DNA from: Saprospiraceae bacterium UBA7328
GTDB lineage: Bacteria; Bacteroidota; Bacteroidia; Chitinophagales; Saprospiraceae
Direction: 5' to 3'
NCBI GenBank assembly: GCA_002471345.1
Contig: DKPS01000173.1
Location: 1 to 35,543, forward strand
Length of the DNA: 35,543 bases
Both the position numbers and the translations under genes were made by a program. Below the pieces are notes generated by a model. It had not been told where the DNA came from. It saw only the letters and a list, made by a program, of their open reading frames with translations, and did not search any database. Positions 1 to 8,519 of this stretch are shown one piece after another; positions within the stretch are counted from its first letter, which is position 1; every line of letters starts with the position of its first letter.

Positions 1-634
1 ACCCCCACTCTCCTTTAGAATTTTCTACAGGTACTCCTGACTTTTTAAGATGTTTACGTGCAGCAGCAGTGAAAAACTCAGTTCGCGTACCTTGCATAAT
101 GTGGTAGTCTTCAAGGTACCATCCTGCAGGTTTCATATCTTGATAGTGCCTGTCATGAGCTGAACGATAACCATCTTCAAATACATAATATTCTAATTCT
201 GAAGCCGCATTACATTTATATCCGAGCGATCGGGCATCATCCAATTGCTTCCTCAATATAGACCTTGGTCCAAAAGACACCATCTTATGGGTTTTGTCAT
301 CCACTAAATCACACATCACTAAGGCTGTATTGTCGAGCCAATCAGCAATTCTCAAAGTCTTCATATCTGGTACCATGTGAAAGTCTCCATATCCCAGTTC
401 CCAATTAGCATATTTGTAGCCTTCTACTGGCTCCATTTCCATATCTGTGGTCAAGAGATAATTACATGCATGAGTTCCACTTTCGACGCAAGATTCCAAG
501 AAAAATTCTGCGTCAAATCGTTTTCCCATCATTCTACCATAATGATCTGTAAAAGCTACAATGACAGTTTCTACTTCTTCATTCTCCACCTTTTGGGATA
601 ATTCCTGAATAGAGAGCATTCCTCTAATTTTCAT
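1..634 (-). CDS. Glutamine synthetase-family gamma-glutamyl ligase (partial, C-terminus beyond left edge)
   Basis: Minus-strand frame open from an ATG at 634 to the window edge; 211 residues are visible of about 450 expected. The N-terminal beta-Grasp part holds TDHYGRMMGKRFDAEFF (about residues 24-40), and the catalytic domain begins around ASELEYYVFE, matching the first metal-binding Glu strand of GS enzymes. The wording is closer to the GlnA3/GlnA4/PuuA-like amine ligases than to housekeeping GlnA; that is a judgement from memory, not an alignment. Such enzymes join glutamate to an amine (ethanolamine, polyamines, isopropylamine) using ATP. It starts 13 bp after the HAD gene and is third in an operon with an ethanolamine-type permease, so gamma-glutamylation of an imported amine is the best guess. 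The family is sure; the substrate is inferred. Confidence 0.85.
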   Translation of the reverse strand, partial: MKIRGMLSIQELSQKVENEEVETVIVAFTDHYGRMMGKRFDAEFFLESCVESGTHACNYLLTTDMEMEPVEGYKYANWELGYGDFHMVPDMKTLRIADWLDNTALVMCDLVDDKTHKMVSFGPRSILRKQLDDARSLGYKCNAASELEYYVFEDGYRSAHDRHYQDMKPAGWYLEDYHIMQGTRTEFFTAAARKHLKKSGVPVENSKGEWG

Positions 635-647
635 CTTCTTACTTTTA

Positions 648-1220
648 TTAATCTATAAACTCCAGGGCAATTTCGTCATTTCCTTTGTACAATATACCAT
701 GTATTCCATTTGCAGCTGCACTTGCAATCTTGTTTGGACTATCATCAATCAAAAGCATTTCTTCCTTTTCAAAGTCCAGTTCATCTAGAAGTCTCTTGAA
801 AAACTCAGAATTTGATTTAACCATATGATAATCAAAAGAATACACCTGCTTAATAGACCATTCACTAAATCTATATCTCTGAGATATATATTCAATATTC
901 TCTCTGTAATTATCACTTACTATGATTATATCATGATCCACATTAAGTATTTCTATAAGCTCTTTATTGAATTCAATCGTATCAAATATTCCTGCTAGGA
1001 ATTCAAGTTCACCTAAAAATTGATTCGTGAGATAGCTATACTCGGACACAAATGTTGATAGCCTACAATTCCCAATGTTCAAATCATGTCCATACTTTTC
1101 ATTGAGTTGGTTTATGATATACCAATTGATTCTATTATTAGATATTCCTGAAGATTGAAATACCACACCTCCTAAATCCAGAAGAATAACTTTAATCTTT
1201 TTAAGATCAATTTTGCTCAT
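648..1220 (-). CDS. HAD-superfamily hydrolase (YihX-like subfamily IA)
   Basis: A 190-aa protein with the four HAD motifs: motif I LLDLGGVVF (residues 13-21), where DxG replaces the usual DxD as in many YihX-type enzymes; motif II IIVSDN near residue 100; the motif III lysine in MVKSNSEFF; motif IV LLIDDSPNKI near 157. A small helical cap lies between motifs I and II. HAD enzymes of this type hydrolyse small phosphate esters, but the substrate cannot be read from sequence. Its ATG shares one base with the permease stop (TAATG), which points to translational coupling, and it is followed closely by the GS-like ligase. Whether it acts on a phosphorylated amine such as phosphoethanolamine is speculation. 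Confidence 0.85.
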   Translation of the reverse strand: MSKIDLKKIKVILLDLGGVVFQSSGISNNRINWYIINQLNEKYGHDLNIGNCRLSTFVSEYSYLTNQFLGELEFLAGIFDTIEFNKELIEILNVDHDIIIVSDNYRENIEYISQRYRFSEWSIKQVYSFDYHMVKSNSEFFKRLLDELDFEKEEMLLIDDSPNKIASAAANGIHGILYKGNDEIALEFID

Positions 1221-2539
1221 TATTCAGTCTCTTTGAAAGTCAATTTAAAGTAACCGTAAGTGACGACCAATATTCCAAAATAGATTAAAGCCAATGTAGG
1301 ATTGTAAATGGTAATAGCTACGAACGCAACACTTGCAATAACCAGGGCTACAATGGGTGTAAGCGGATACATTGGAACCTTAAATGGTCTGTCCATTTCA
1401 GGTTCTTTTTTTCTTAATACTAAAAGAGAAATCATTGAAATGATATAAAGGCTCAATGCTCCAAAACATGCAATGGTGATAATCTCACCAGTTTTACCCG
1501 TAAAAAGGGCTATGATTCCGACAACCATATTTGCAATAAGAGCATTGGCAGGAGTTTTATATTTAGAATGAACATTCCCTAAAATTTTGGGAGCAAACCG
1601 TTCTCTTCCAAACTCAAATGTAGATCTCCCAGCAGCAAGAATAATACCATGGAAAGAAGCTACTAATCCAAACAATCCAACTGAAGTAACTAAATGATAT
1701 AAAAAATGATTTTCACCATAAATACGTGATAAGGCTAATGGTAAGGGAGAATCTGACGCTACATTACTTCCTTCTGGATAAACAACGGCCTCCCATCCTT
1801 CAACGCCAACAGAAGCACTAAATGTAAGAATACATAGAACCACTAAAGTGAGGATAGCTGACCCAAATCCAATAAGTACATTTCTTTGTGGATTTATTGT
1901 TTCTTCAGCCACATTTGCCACACCTTCAATTGCTAGAAAAAACCATATGGCAAATGGTATAGCTGCAAATGCTCCACCCCATCCATTAGGAAGCGGATTA
2001 TGTTGAACATTACTCCATTCAAAAGAGGGCAATGCCGCACCAGCAAAAATCAACAATTCGCAAACTGCAACTATTGTAATGATTAATTCAAATGAAGCAG
2101 CTAATCTTACTCCAAATATATTGATACAAGTAAAAAGCAAATAAGCAGCTAAAGCAATCGCAATTATGGGTATATCTGGGAAGAATAAATTCATATAAGC
2201 CCCTATGGCAAAAGCTATCGCAGGGGGTGCAAATATGAATTCTATGTTTTGTGCCATGCCTCCTAAAAAGCCCCAGTCCTTGCCTAAAGCTCTATGTGCA
2301 TAAGCGAATGCCCCACCCGCCTTAGGAATAGAACAGGCCAGCTCTGTATAACTAAATGTGAAGGTGAGATACATTACAATAATGAATAAGGTAGCAACTG
2401 CTAAACCTAAGGTTCCACCTTTTTCAAGACCTAAATTCCAACCGAAATACATACCTGAAATGACATATCCTACTCCAAGCCCCCACAACATTAAGGGACC
2501 AAGTGTTTTTTTCAGTTGATTACTTTCATTACTCGACAT
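1220..2539 (-). CDS. eat: APC-family amino acid/amine permease, ethanolamine permease-like
   Basis: A 439-aa, very hydrophobic protein with about 12 predicted membrane helices. The N-terminal GPLMLWGLGVGYVISGMYFG, the following GWNLGLEKGG and the segment ELACSIPKAGGAFAYAHRAL are characteristic of the APC superfamily and most like the ethanolamine permease group (TIGR00908 type). A cytoplasmic loop has FEFGRERFAPKILG, and the C-terminal part has RPFKVPMYPLTP. It would import a small amine or amino acid across the inner membrane by proton or sodium symport. It is the first gene of a three-gene unit with an HAD hydrolase and a GS-family ligase. APC family is certain; ethanolamine as substrate is likely but not proven, and putrescine or another amine is possible. 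Confidence 0.85.
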   Translation of the reverse strand: MSSNESNQLKKTLGPLMLWGLGVGYVISGMYFGWNLGLEKGGTLGLAVATLFIIVMYLTFTFSYTELACSIPKAGGAFAYAHRALGKDWGFLGGMAQNIEFIFAPPAIAFAIGAYMNLFFPDIPIIAIALAAYLLFTCINIFGVRLAASFELIITIVAVCELLIFAGAALPSFEWSNVQHNPLPNGWGGAFAAIPFAIWFFLAIEGVANVAEETINPQRNVLIGFGSAILTLVVLCILTFSASVGVEGWEAVVYPEGSNVASDSPLPLALSRIYGENHFLYHLVTSVGLFGLVASFHGIILAAGRSTFEFGRERFAPKILGNVHSKYKTPANALIANMVVGIIALFTGKTGEIITIACFGALSLYIISMISLLVLRKKEPEMDRPFKVPMYPLTPIVALVIASVAFVAITIYNPTLALIYFGILVVTYGYFKLTFKETE

Positions 2540-2640
2540 ATTCTAATTTAATGTTCCATTTAGGGAAGGCTTTAAGATAATATTTAAATGAAAATGAATA
2601 GGTTTGATAAGTCTTATTACTAATAGTTTTACGCTATGAG

Positions 2641-3315
2641 TTAAAACTTATAGTGGCCTACAAAGCCATACAATTCAAAAACCAGAAGCATTGGAAACAA
2701 CTGATCATTTGTGATTTGGAATACATTATCTTGTACAATGTCTATTAACTCTTTATCTTTTTGAATTAAAACTGAGAGAGTCTTACATACTTTTACATAT
2801 CTCTCAATGTCCGCTTCTAGAGGAGAACTTTTACTACCTATTTTCTCCATAAACAGTTTGAAGAGCGGAAAGTCATACAAAGAGTAAGAATCTGGATATA
2901 AGAATGACAAATAAATGAAGATCATTCGCTTATCACCATGAAAATGTGGTTCCACTTTTTCGGTTAATTTTCTATCCATTTTATACAATTCATCACATTG
3001 AAATGCAAATCGATCAATACGTCCTGAAATCTCTCTTTTTTCATTCATCAAATCCTTAAAACTTGCCCTTACCAAATCCTCATTGACATTGATATATCGT
3101 TCCATTGCTTTTTTAGGGTAATAATTATCTTGATTCCAAAGTGGTGAATTAAATTCAAAACTAGATTTATACATTTGAGACATATCAGAGGCATTCAAAT
3201 CCCAGCTTTTTTGAAATTGCGCCACCAGTTCCCAGAGTCGCCATCCATCATATTCTGGATCACTTAGTTTTACTTTGTATTGTCCAATACAACTATTTAT
3301 AGTCTTGAGGTTCAT
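2641..3315 (-). CDS. Hypothetical protein resembling the N-terminal domain of McrB-like AAA proteins
   Basis: A soluble, mostly helical protein of 224 aa with no signal peptide. Segments such as YDGWRLWELVAQFQKSWDL, SDMSQMYKSSFEF, YYPKKAMERY and HGDKRMIFIYLSFLYPDSY recall the N-terminal helical region found in front of the AAA domain in some Bacteroidota McrB-type restriction proteins. No Walker motif and no nuclease motif are present, and no frame beside it encodes an ATPase, so this is either a free-standing version of that domain or an unrelated look-alike. Neighbours (permease operon below, LolD divergent above) give no functional hint. The gene is well supported by its uninterrupted length; the family suggestion is from memory and weak. 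Confidence 0.75.
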   Translation of the reverse strand: MNLKTINSCIGQYKVKLSDPEYDGWRLWELVAQFQKSWDLNASDMSQMYKSSFEFNSPLWNQDNYYPKKAMERYINVNEDLVRASFKDLMNEKREISGRIDRFAFQCDELYKMDRKLTEKVEPHFHGDKRMIFIYLSFLYPDSYSLYDFPLFKLFMEKIGSKSSPLEADIERYVKVCKTLSVLIQKDKELIDIVQDNVFQITNDQLFPMLLVFELYGFVGHYKF

Positions 3316-3440
3316 TTAAGAAATTCTACCATTATTAAAAGAGTAAACATAAAGAAATTAGAAAGGCACTCAGGTTTTAAAATTTCATTCTTAGATTCTC
3401 GGTTTACTTCAAAATAGTGTAAAATCCATATCTTTCGCCC

Positions 3441-4091
3441 ATGCTTCAAGCCAAAAATATTTCTAAGAGTTATGGTAATCTCCAAGTCCTATCGGATGTG
3501 TCTCTGAATGTTAAAAAGGGAGAAATCGTAGCGATAGTAGGAAAATCAGGATCAGGAAAAACGACCCTTCTACATATTATGGGAACCCTGGACAAAGCCG
3601 ATGAGGGAATTGTTCAGTTGAACGATCAAAATATCACCAATTTCAAACCAAAAGAATTGGCTCAATTTCGAAATGAGAAACTGGGATTTATTTTTCAATT
3701 TCACCATCTATTAGCAGAGTTCACAGCTGTAGAGAATGTGATGATCCCTGCTTTAATTGGCAAGAAAAATATTAATGCCTCAAAAGAAAAAGCAATAGAG
3801 CTTTTGAGTTATTTGGGCTTGTCGGAAAGATTAGAGCATAAACCTAATCAGATGTCTGGTGGCGAACAACAAAGAGTAGCAATAGCGAGGTCACTCATTA
3901 ATAATCCAAGTGTTATTCTAGCTGACGAGCCAACTGGAAACTTGGATGATAGTATCTCGGAGGAATTTTTTGATCTTATATTAAGATTACGAAAAGATCT
4001 TGGTCAAACCTTCATAATCGTAACACATAGCAAAGATTTAGCTTCGAAATGTGATCGTACTTTGACTCTATCTAGAGGAAAAATAGTATAG
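3441..4091 (+). CDS. lolD: LolD-type lipoprotein/efflux ABC transporter ATP-binding protein
   Basis: A 216-aa ABC ATPase: Walker A GKSGSGKTT (about 34-42), Q-loop FIFQFHHLLAEFTAVENV, signature MSGGEQQRVAIARSL, Walker B VILADEPTGNLD, and switch His in IIVTHSKDLA. The phrase FQFHHLLAEFTAVENVM and the overall length match the LolD/MacB-type (FtsE-like) subfamily. In the Lol system LolD powers release of lipoproteins from the inner membrane by LolC/E. No LolC/E-type permease lies beside it; the next gene, 4 bp downstream, is a DUF389 membrane protein. The partner permease is probably encoded elsewhere. Subfamily assignment is good; a role in a different export system cannot be excluded. Confidence 0.9.
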   Translation: MLQAKNISKSYGNLQVLSDVSLNVKKGEIVAIVGKSGSGKTTLLHIMGTLDKADEGIVQLNDQNITNFKPKELAQFRNEKLGFIFQFHHLLAEFTAVENVMIPALIGKKNINASKEKAIELLSYLGLSERLEHKPNQMSGGEQQRVAIARSLINNPSVILADEPTGNLDDSISEEFFDLILRLRKDLGQTFIIVTHSKDLASKCDRTLTLSRGKIV

Positions 4092-4095
4092 TTAT

Positions 4096-5511
4096 ATGGA
4101 AAGCAATCCAAACAAAAGAGAGGTCAAGCTACCGGAATTTACTGTCATTGTAAAAGGGATCAAGCAATACATTTCTGATGTAATTAGACTTGACAAAGGG
4201 GTCGACAAAAAAGCAACTATAGCCGAGATCAAGAATAAAAAATCAATGAATGAAGCCAATGCTTGGATGCTTATGTGCTCCATTGTGATTGCTTCTATTG
4301 GTCTTAGTCAAAATTCACAAGCTGTCATTATTGGTGCCATGCTCATTTCTCCTCTCATGTCCCCAATACTGGGAATTGGTCTTGGTGTAGCCATCAATGA
4401 TCATGACACTCTCTTTAAATCTTTACAGCATTTGGGGCTGGCAATCTTTATTACATTGGTGACAAGTACAATCTATTTTGCTGTGACACCTTTCGATGAC
4501 ATTACAGCTGAGATTAGTGCTCGAACAAAACCTACATTTTTGGATATTTTTATTGCCATTTTTGGCGGAATAGCCGGAATTGTTTCAATAGCCAGAAAAG
4601 ACATATCTACTACATTGCCTGGAGTAGCCATCGCAACCGCATTAATGCCACCTCTATGTGTTACGGGATATGGAATTGCCAATGGAGAATGGGATGTAGC
4701 AGCCACGTCTTTTTATCTCTTCTTTCTAAATACTTTTTTTGTAGCCTTGAGTACTTATTTGGTTATCAAACTTCTCAAGTTTCCATTGAGAAAATATGTA
4801 AATCCAGAAGATAAAAGGAGAAACCTTATCGCTGTTTTAATTATCATTTTAGCAGCAGTCATTCCAAGTTTTCTAATTTTTAGAAATGTCTTACAAGATG
4901 TAAGGCAAGACAGTAGATTAAAGCAATTTGTAAACGAAAGAATGGGCGAAGACAAGGACTATCTTGACGATTACCATATTGAAGAAAGGGATTCTTCACG
5001 TCTATTAATACTCAAAGTATATGGCACTAAAATAAATGATAGCAAAATCCCAGAATATATAGCCGCATTAGAAGATTTACACATTCATAATACACAAATC
5101 AGAATTATTCCTTCTACTGAAGTAGAGCTCACTGATATTACATCAATTGAGAATAAATTATTGACACTAGAGCAAATTACTGACAGGCTTGACGAGTCAA
5201 AAAAAATGAGGCAAGATCAAGAAGCTATGATTCAAGAATTATCAGAAGAGCTCAACAATGAAATTGTAGATAGTAGTCTATTTGTAAACGTTGCTTCCGA
5301 GCTTAAAACCTTGTTTCCAGATCTGAATCAAATAGGAATGGCCAAAGTTCATACGACTGATTTTAATCGTTATCAAGGAGAGTTACCTGTTGCCATTATT
5401 GAATGGAACCAAAGAGCAACCAGAACAAAAAGGAATAAAAATGAGGAAACGATTGAAAGTTTCTTGCTAAAAAGATTGGATCTTGATAGCATTATTTTAG
5501 TGAGACAATGA
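4096..5511 (+). CDS. DUF389 (TIGR00341-like) membrane protein with cytoplasmic C-terminal region
   Basis: A 471-aa protein. Residues about 50-255 hold a run of hydrophobic helices with the DUF389 hallmark ASIGLSQNSQAVIIGAMLIS followed by PLMSPILGIGLG, and a second conserved stretch GIAGIVSIARKDISTTLPGV then AIATALMPPLCVTGYG. After the last helix (about 250-268) comes a soluble region of 200 residues with a probable coiled coil around EQITDRLDESKKMRQDQEAM. The function of DUF389 proteins is not established. Start ATG at 4096 lies 4 bp after the lolD stop, so the two are probably cotranscribed. No terminator is visible after it; the convergent photolyase gene ends 72 bp on. Confidence 0.88.
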   Translation: MESNPNKREVKLPEFTVIVKGIKQYISDVIRLDKGVDKKATIAEIKNKKSMNEANAWMLMCSIVIASIGLSQNSQAVIIGAMLISPLMSPILGIGLGVAINDHDTLFKSLQHLGLAIFITLVTSTIYFAVTPFDDITAEISARTKPTFLDIFIAIFGGIAGIVSIARKDISTTLPGVAIATALMPPLCVTGYGIANGEWDVAATSFYLFFLNTFFVALSTYLVIKLLKFPLRKYVNPEDKRRNLIAVLIIILAAVIPSFLIFRNVLQDVRQDSRLKQFVNERMGEDKDYLDDYHIEERDSSRLLILKVYGTKINDSKIPEYIAALEDLHIHNTQIRIIPSTEVELTDITSIENKLLTLEQITDRLDESKKMRQDQEAMIQELSEELNNEIVDSSLFVNVASELKTLFPDLNQIGMAKVHTTDFNRYQGELPVAIIEWNQRATRTKRNKNEETIESFLLKRLDLDSIILVRQ

Positions 5512-5583
5512 TCAATATGGTCAAGTCATTTGTTCAAAAACGTTAAACTCTTTTAGTGAATAATTTCTTCCCAATGTTTCAAA

Positions 5584-7017
5584 TTATTGCATTGATTTGG
5601 CATTAACACAAGCCTTCGGATAGTCCTTACCGAGGATAAAATCAAAATCCTTTTGTTCCTTAAGAGTCAAGGCAAAAGGTTCATGAACTTTATCAGGACA
5701 GAGTGACTTTAATGAAGGGAGCCAATGCGAAAGATATGCACCATCTGGGTCATAACGGCGTGATTGAGAAATAATATTAAAATATCTATTTTCTCGAGGA
5801 TCACTTCCTACTCCAGCTATATAATTCCAGTTACCATAATTACTACAGGGATCATAATCTATCAATAATGATTCAAAATATTCTGCACCAATTTGCCAAT
5901 TGACTTTGAGGTCTTTCACCAAAAAGCTTGCAACATTTTGCCTTCCTCTGTTTGACATAAATCCAGTTTGATTCAGTTCTGTCATGCTAGCATCAACAAT
6001 AGGGAAACCAGTACGACCTTCAGACCATATTCTAAATAGATCCAAGTTGTCCTCTAGTTCTTTTCTCACTTCGTTTTTTGTCCCACCTTTTTTGAAAATA
6101 TGATTGCCATGCTTCTTGGCCATGAGTCTAAAGAAATCTCTCCACATCAATTCAAAGAACAACCAATAAGTGGATTCATTTTCTCCTCTTTCCAACTCAT
6201 ACTTTTTAATCTCATGATATATCCTCTTCGGTGAGATACAGCCTTGTGCCAACCAAGGAGAAAATTTAGAGCTATAATCAGCACCTAACATCCCATTCCG
6301 AGTATCCTTATATTTAGATATCAGGTCACTTTCCCACATATAATATTGAAGGCGTTCAAATGCCTCATCCTCGCCCCCACTAAATACTGCATTTTGACTT
6401 TTTTCAACTTCAACATCACTAAAACCAAAATCACATAAATTAGGAATATCACCAAAGTCAACAGAATCAATCAATTTTGGTAAATTTTCTTTAGGAAGTT
6501 CTAGTGGTGACCTAACATCCACAAACTTCTCAACCTCCTTTCTAAAACTTGTAAATGTATCGGGGGTGTGAGTAACTGGAAAAGGTAGATCCGCGGTATA
6601 ATACAACATTTTACCACGAGAGTACCGAATCTCTTGCCCAATGCTCCAAAGTTTCTTTTCAAGATCATCTTGAACATCTTTTTCTTCTTGAGTCCTTTCT
6701 CTATTACAAAATGTCCATGAAGTTTTTAGTTCTTTTGCAATCTCAAACAAGGTCTCTTCTGGTTTCCCCATTCTGACAACAAGGTCAAGCCCAATACTTT
6801 TTAAGTTTTTTCTGAGATTTCTTACACTTTCAATGATGAAACGGGATCGATATTTATCAGTTTTTCTAAAACCATATGACGTGTAGCCATTGAATACCCT
6901 ATCATCAAAAATAAAAATGGGCAATATCTCATTCCCAGAGACTAAAGCATCCCTTAAAGCTTCATTATCATGAACTCTAAGATCTTGTCTAAACCATAAA
7001 ATGACTCTCCTGTCCAT
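5584..7017 (-). CDS. cry: DASH-type cryptochrome / photolyase
   Basis: A 477-aa flavoprotein. The N-terminal alpha/beta antenna domain begins RVILWFRQDLRVHDNEAL; the FAD-binding helical domain carries WRDFFRLMAKKHGNHIFKKG, TGFPIVDASMTELNQTGFMS, NRGRQNVASFLVKDL and the DASH-typical DYDPCSNYGNWNYIAGVGSD followed by PRENRYFNI. DASH cryptochromes bind FAD (and often MTHF) and repair cyclobutane pyrimidine dimers, mainly in single-stranded or looped DNA, using blue light. I chose the ATG at 7017 because AAAGGAAAT lies about 12 bases upstream and homology starts at once. An in-frame start at 7092 would add 25 residues that do not resemble the family. Divergent from the lipoprotein gene starting at 7104. 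Confidence 0.93.
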   Translation of the reverse strand: MDRRVILWFRQDLRVHDNEALRDALVSGNEILPIFIFDDRVFNGYTSYGFRKTDKYRSRFIIESVRNLRKNLKSIGLDLVVRMGKPEETLFEIAKELKTSWTFCNRERTQEEKDVQDDLEKKLWSIGQEIRYSRGKMLYYTADLPFPVTHTPDTFTSFRKEVEKFVDVRSPLELPKENLPKLIDSVDFGDIPNLCDFGFSDVEVEKSQNAVFSGGEDEAFERLQYYMWESDLISKYKDTRNGMLGADYSSKFSPWLAQGCISPKRIYHEIKKYELERGENESTYWLFFELMWRDFFRLMAKKHGNHIFKKGGTKNEVRKELEDNLDLFRIWSEGRTGFPIVDASMTELNQTGFMSNRGRQNVASFLVKDLKVNWQIGAEYFESLLIDYDPCSNYGNWNYIAGVGSDPRENRYFNIISQSRRYDPDGAYLSHWLPSLKSLCPDKVHEPFALTLKEQKDFDFILGKDYPKACVNAKSMQ

Positions 7018-7103
7018 GAAAATTAAATTTCCTTTTCTTTTTAAACAGTCACAAATAAAATCGGTTGTAATATTGACCTTACAAATGAACACAAATATTG
7101 CTT

Positions 7104-7502
7104 ATGTATAGAATATTAATACTCATAATTTTGGGATTATCAATGGCCTGCAACAATAGCGGATCCACCGAAGAATCTAAAAAACTATACGATGAAATAA
7201 TGAAAATACATGATGAGGTAATGCCTAAAATGGGTGATATTAGAAAGCTCTCGAAACAATTAAAAAAAATAGAAGATTACCAATCAATAGATAGTATCGT
7301 AGTATCACTAAATGATCTCGACAATGCTCACGAATCAATGATGGGTTGGATGGCTCAATTTAAAATGCCCAAAGAAATTTCGAATGAGGAAGAGATGGAA
7401 TTTCTAAATTCTCAAATGAAATCAGTAACTGTAATGAAAAACACAATGCTTTCTGCTCTAGATAGAGCAGAAAAAGAAATTTCAAAATATCTAGTGCAAT
7501 GA
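7104..7502 (+). CDS. Small helical lipoprotein of the SCO/cytochrome c cluster
   Basis: A 132-aa protein with a lipoprotein signal peptide (YRILILIILGLSMACN, acylated Cys at about residue 16) and a helical mature part. The segment KIHDEVMPKMGDIRKLSKQL and the later WMAQFKMPKEISNEEEMEF match a Bacteroidota family sometimes labelled 'viral A-type inclusion protein', a misleading name. Function unknown. It precedes SCO with a 4-bp ATGA overlap, and SCO overlaps a cytochrome c gene, so a role near copper/haem handling in the periplasm is possible by association only. A TTG at 7098 is in frame, but the ATG at 7104 gives a better signal peptide start. Confidence 0.8.
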   Translation: MYRILILIILGLSMACNNSGSTEESKKLYDEIMKIHDEVMPKMGDIRKLSKQLKKIEDYQSIDSIVVSLNDLDNAHESMMGWMAQFKMPKEISNEEEMEFLNSQMKSVTVMKNTMLSALDRAEKEISKYLVQ

Positions 7503-8107
7503 AAAATTTCTACTTATTACTTTTGGCAATAACCTTTTCCTGTAGTACTCAGCCCAAAGAACTTCCCTTTATAGGATTCCAAGAAACTTTGGATGATGGC
7601 ACGATAAAATATCATACCATACCTCCATTTTCATTCGTCAATCAGGACAGTCTTAAAATTGATAATGATAGCTTTAAAAATAAAATTTACGCTGCAGATT
7701 TCTTCTTCACATCCTGTCCGAGCATTTGTCCAAAAGTTATGAAACAAATGGTCCGTATAGCGGACTCACAAGAAAACAATGAAAAATTCAAACTAGTATC
7801 ACATACCATAGATCCTAAAAGAGATACACATGAGGTATTAAAAATTTATGCGGATAATCTTGGAATTGATCAAAGCAAATGGTATTTCCTCACTGGGCAA
7901 AAAGATGAACTTTTAGATATGGCAGATGAATATTATGTTGCAGCATATGAAGATCCCACAGCACCAGGTGGTTTTGATCATAGCGGTAAAATTTTACTCA
8001 TAGACACCAAAGGTCATATCAGGGCATTTTGTGACGGTACTGATCCAGATGACGTCACTCAGTTCATCAAGGACATAGACGTACTAATGGCAGAATATGA
8101 TGATTAA
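7499..8107 (+). CDS. SCO1/SenC family copper chaperone lipoprotein
   Basis: A 202-aa protein with lipobox ITFSCS near residue 15 and a thioredoxin-like SCO fold. The metal-binding CPSICP (CxxxC) lies near residue 77 after AADFFFTS, and the third ligand His is in GGFDHSGKILLID. The stretch KLVSHTIDPKRDTHEVLK is typical of the family. SCO proteins deliver or reduce copper for the CuA centre of cytochrome c oxidase or related enzymes. Its ATG overlaps the stop of the upstream lipoprotein gene (ATGA), and its 3' end overlaps the cytochrome c gene by 11 bp, so the three form a tight operon. No oxidase subunit is visible in the window. Confidence 0.93.
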   Translation: MKNFYLLLLAITFSCSTQPKELPFIGFQETLDDGTIKYHTIPPFSFVNQDSLKIDNDSFKNKIYAADFFFTSCPSICPKVMKQMVRIADSQENNEKFKLVSHTIDPKRDTHEVLKIYADNLGIDQSKWYFLTGQKDELLDMADEYYVAAYEDPTAPGGFDHSGKILLIDTKGHIRAFCDGTDPDDVTQFIKDIDVLMAEYDD

Positions 8108-8474
8108 ATATCTGAATATAATTACTTTATACATATTAATTATATATATATCATGTGCTTCGGAGTCGTTCCCCGGCGGAAAAAGGGTTTATACTTCTAA
8201 TTGTGAAAGCTGTCATATGGAAGATGGCTCAGGGTTACCTCCAATGTATCCTTCGCTTCATAATTCCACCTATTTGAACTCAAATTTGAAAGAGTTACCA
8301 TGTATTATTCTGAATGGTAAACAGAGTCAATTAATTAAAAACATCATTATGCCTGCACATGACTTTAATGATGTAGAGCTGACAAATCTTATCAACTATA
8401 TGAATGTCAAATGGGGAACAAATCAAAATATTCTTTTGAAGGATGTTCAAAAGAATATGAAGAATTGCAAATAA
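8097..8474 (+). CDS. Monohaem c-type cytochrome lipoprotein
   Basis: A 125-aa protein with a hydrophobic signal peptide and lipobox IIYISCAS near residue 20. The haem attachment motif CESCH sits in YTSNCESCHMEDGSGLPPMY, and a likely axial Met lies in NIIMPAHDFND, followed by a closing helix VELTNLINYMN. It is a class I small cytochrome c anchored to a membrane and facing the periplasm. The start overlaps the SCO gene by 11 bp; a second ATG three bases later (8100) is equally plausible. As the last gene of the lipoprotein-SCO-cytochrome set it may be an electron donor or a redox partner for copper insertion; this is inference from position. Confidence 0.9.
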   Translation: MMIKYLNIITLYILIIYISCASESFPGGKRVYTSNCESCHMEDGSGLPPMYPSLHNSTYLNSNLKELPCIILNGKQSQLIKNIIMPAHDFNDVELTNLINYMNVKWGTNQNILLKDVQKNMKNCK

Positions 8475-8519
8475 GTTATTACAGAGAAACTTAGCTATTC
8501 CAAATAGTGATGATAAACC

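Noticed and set aside
377..601. Plus-strand frame of 74 aa near the left edge
   Set aside because: It is antisense to the clear glutamine-synthetase-family gene on the minus strand.
7018..7092. N-terminal extension of the photolyase gene
   Set aside because: The additional 25 residues are unlike the family, and a good ribosome binding site precedes the ATG at 7017.
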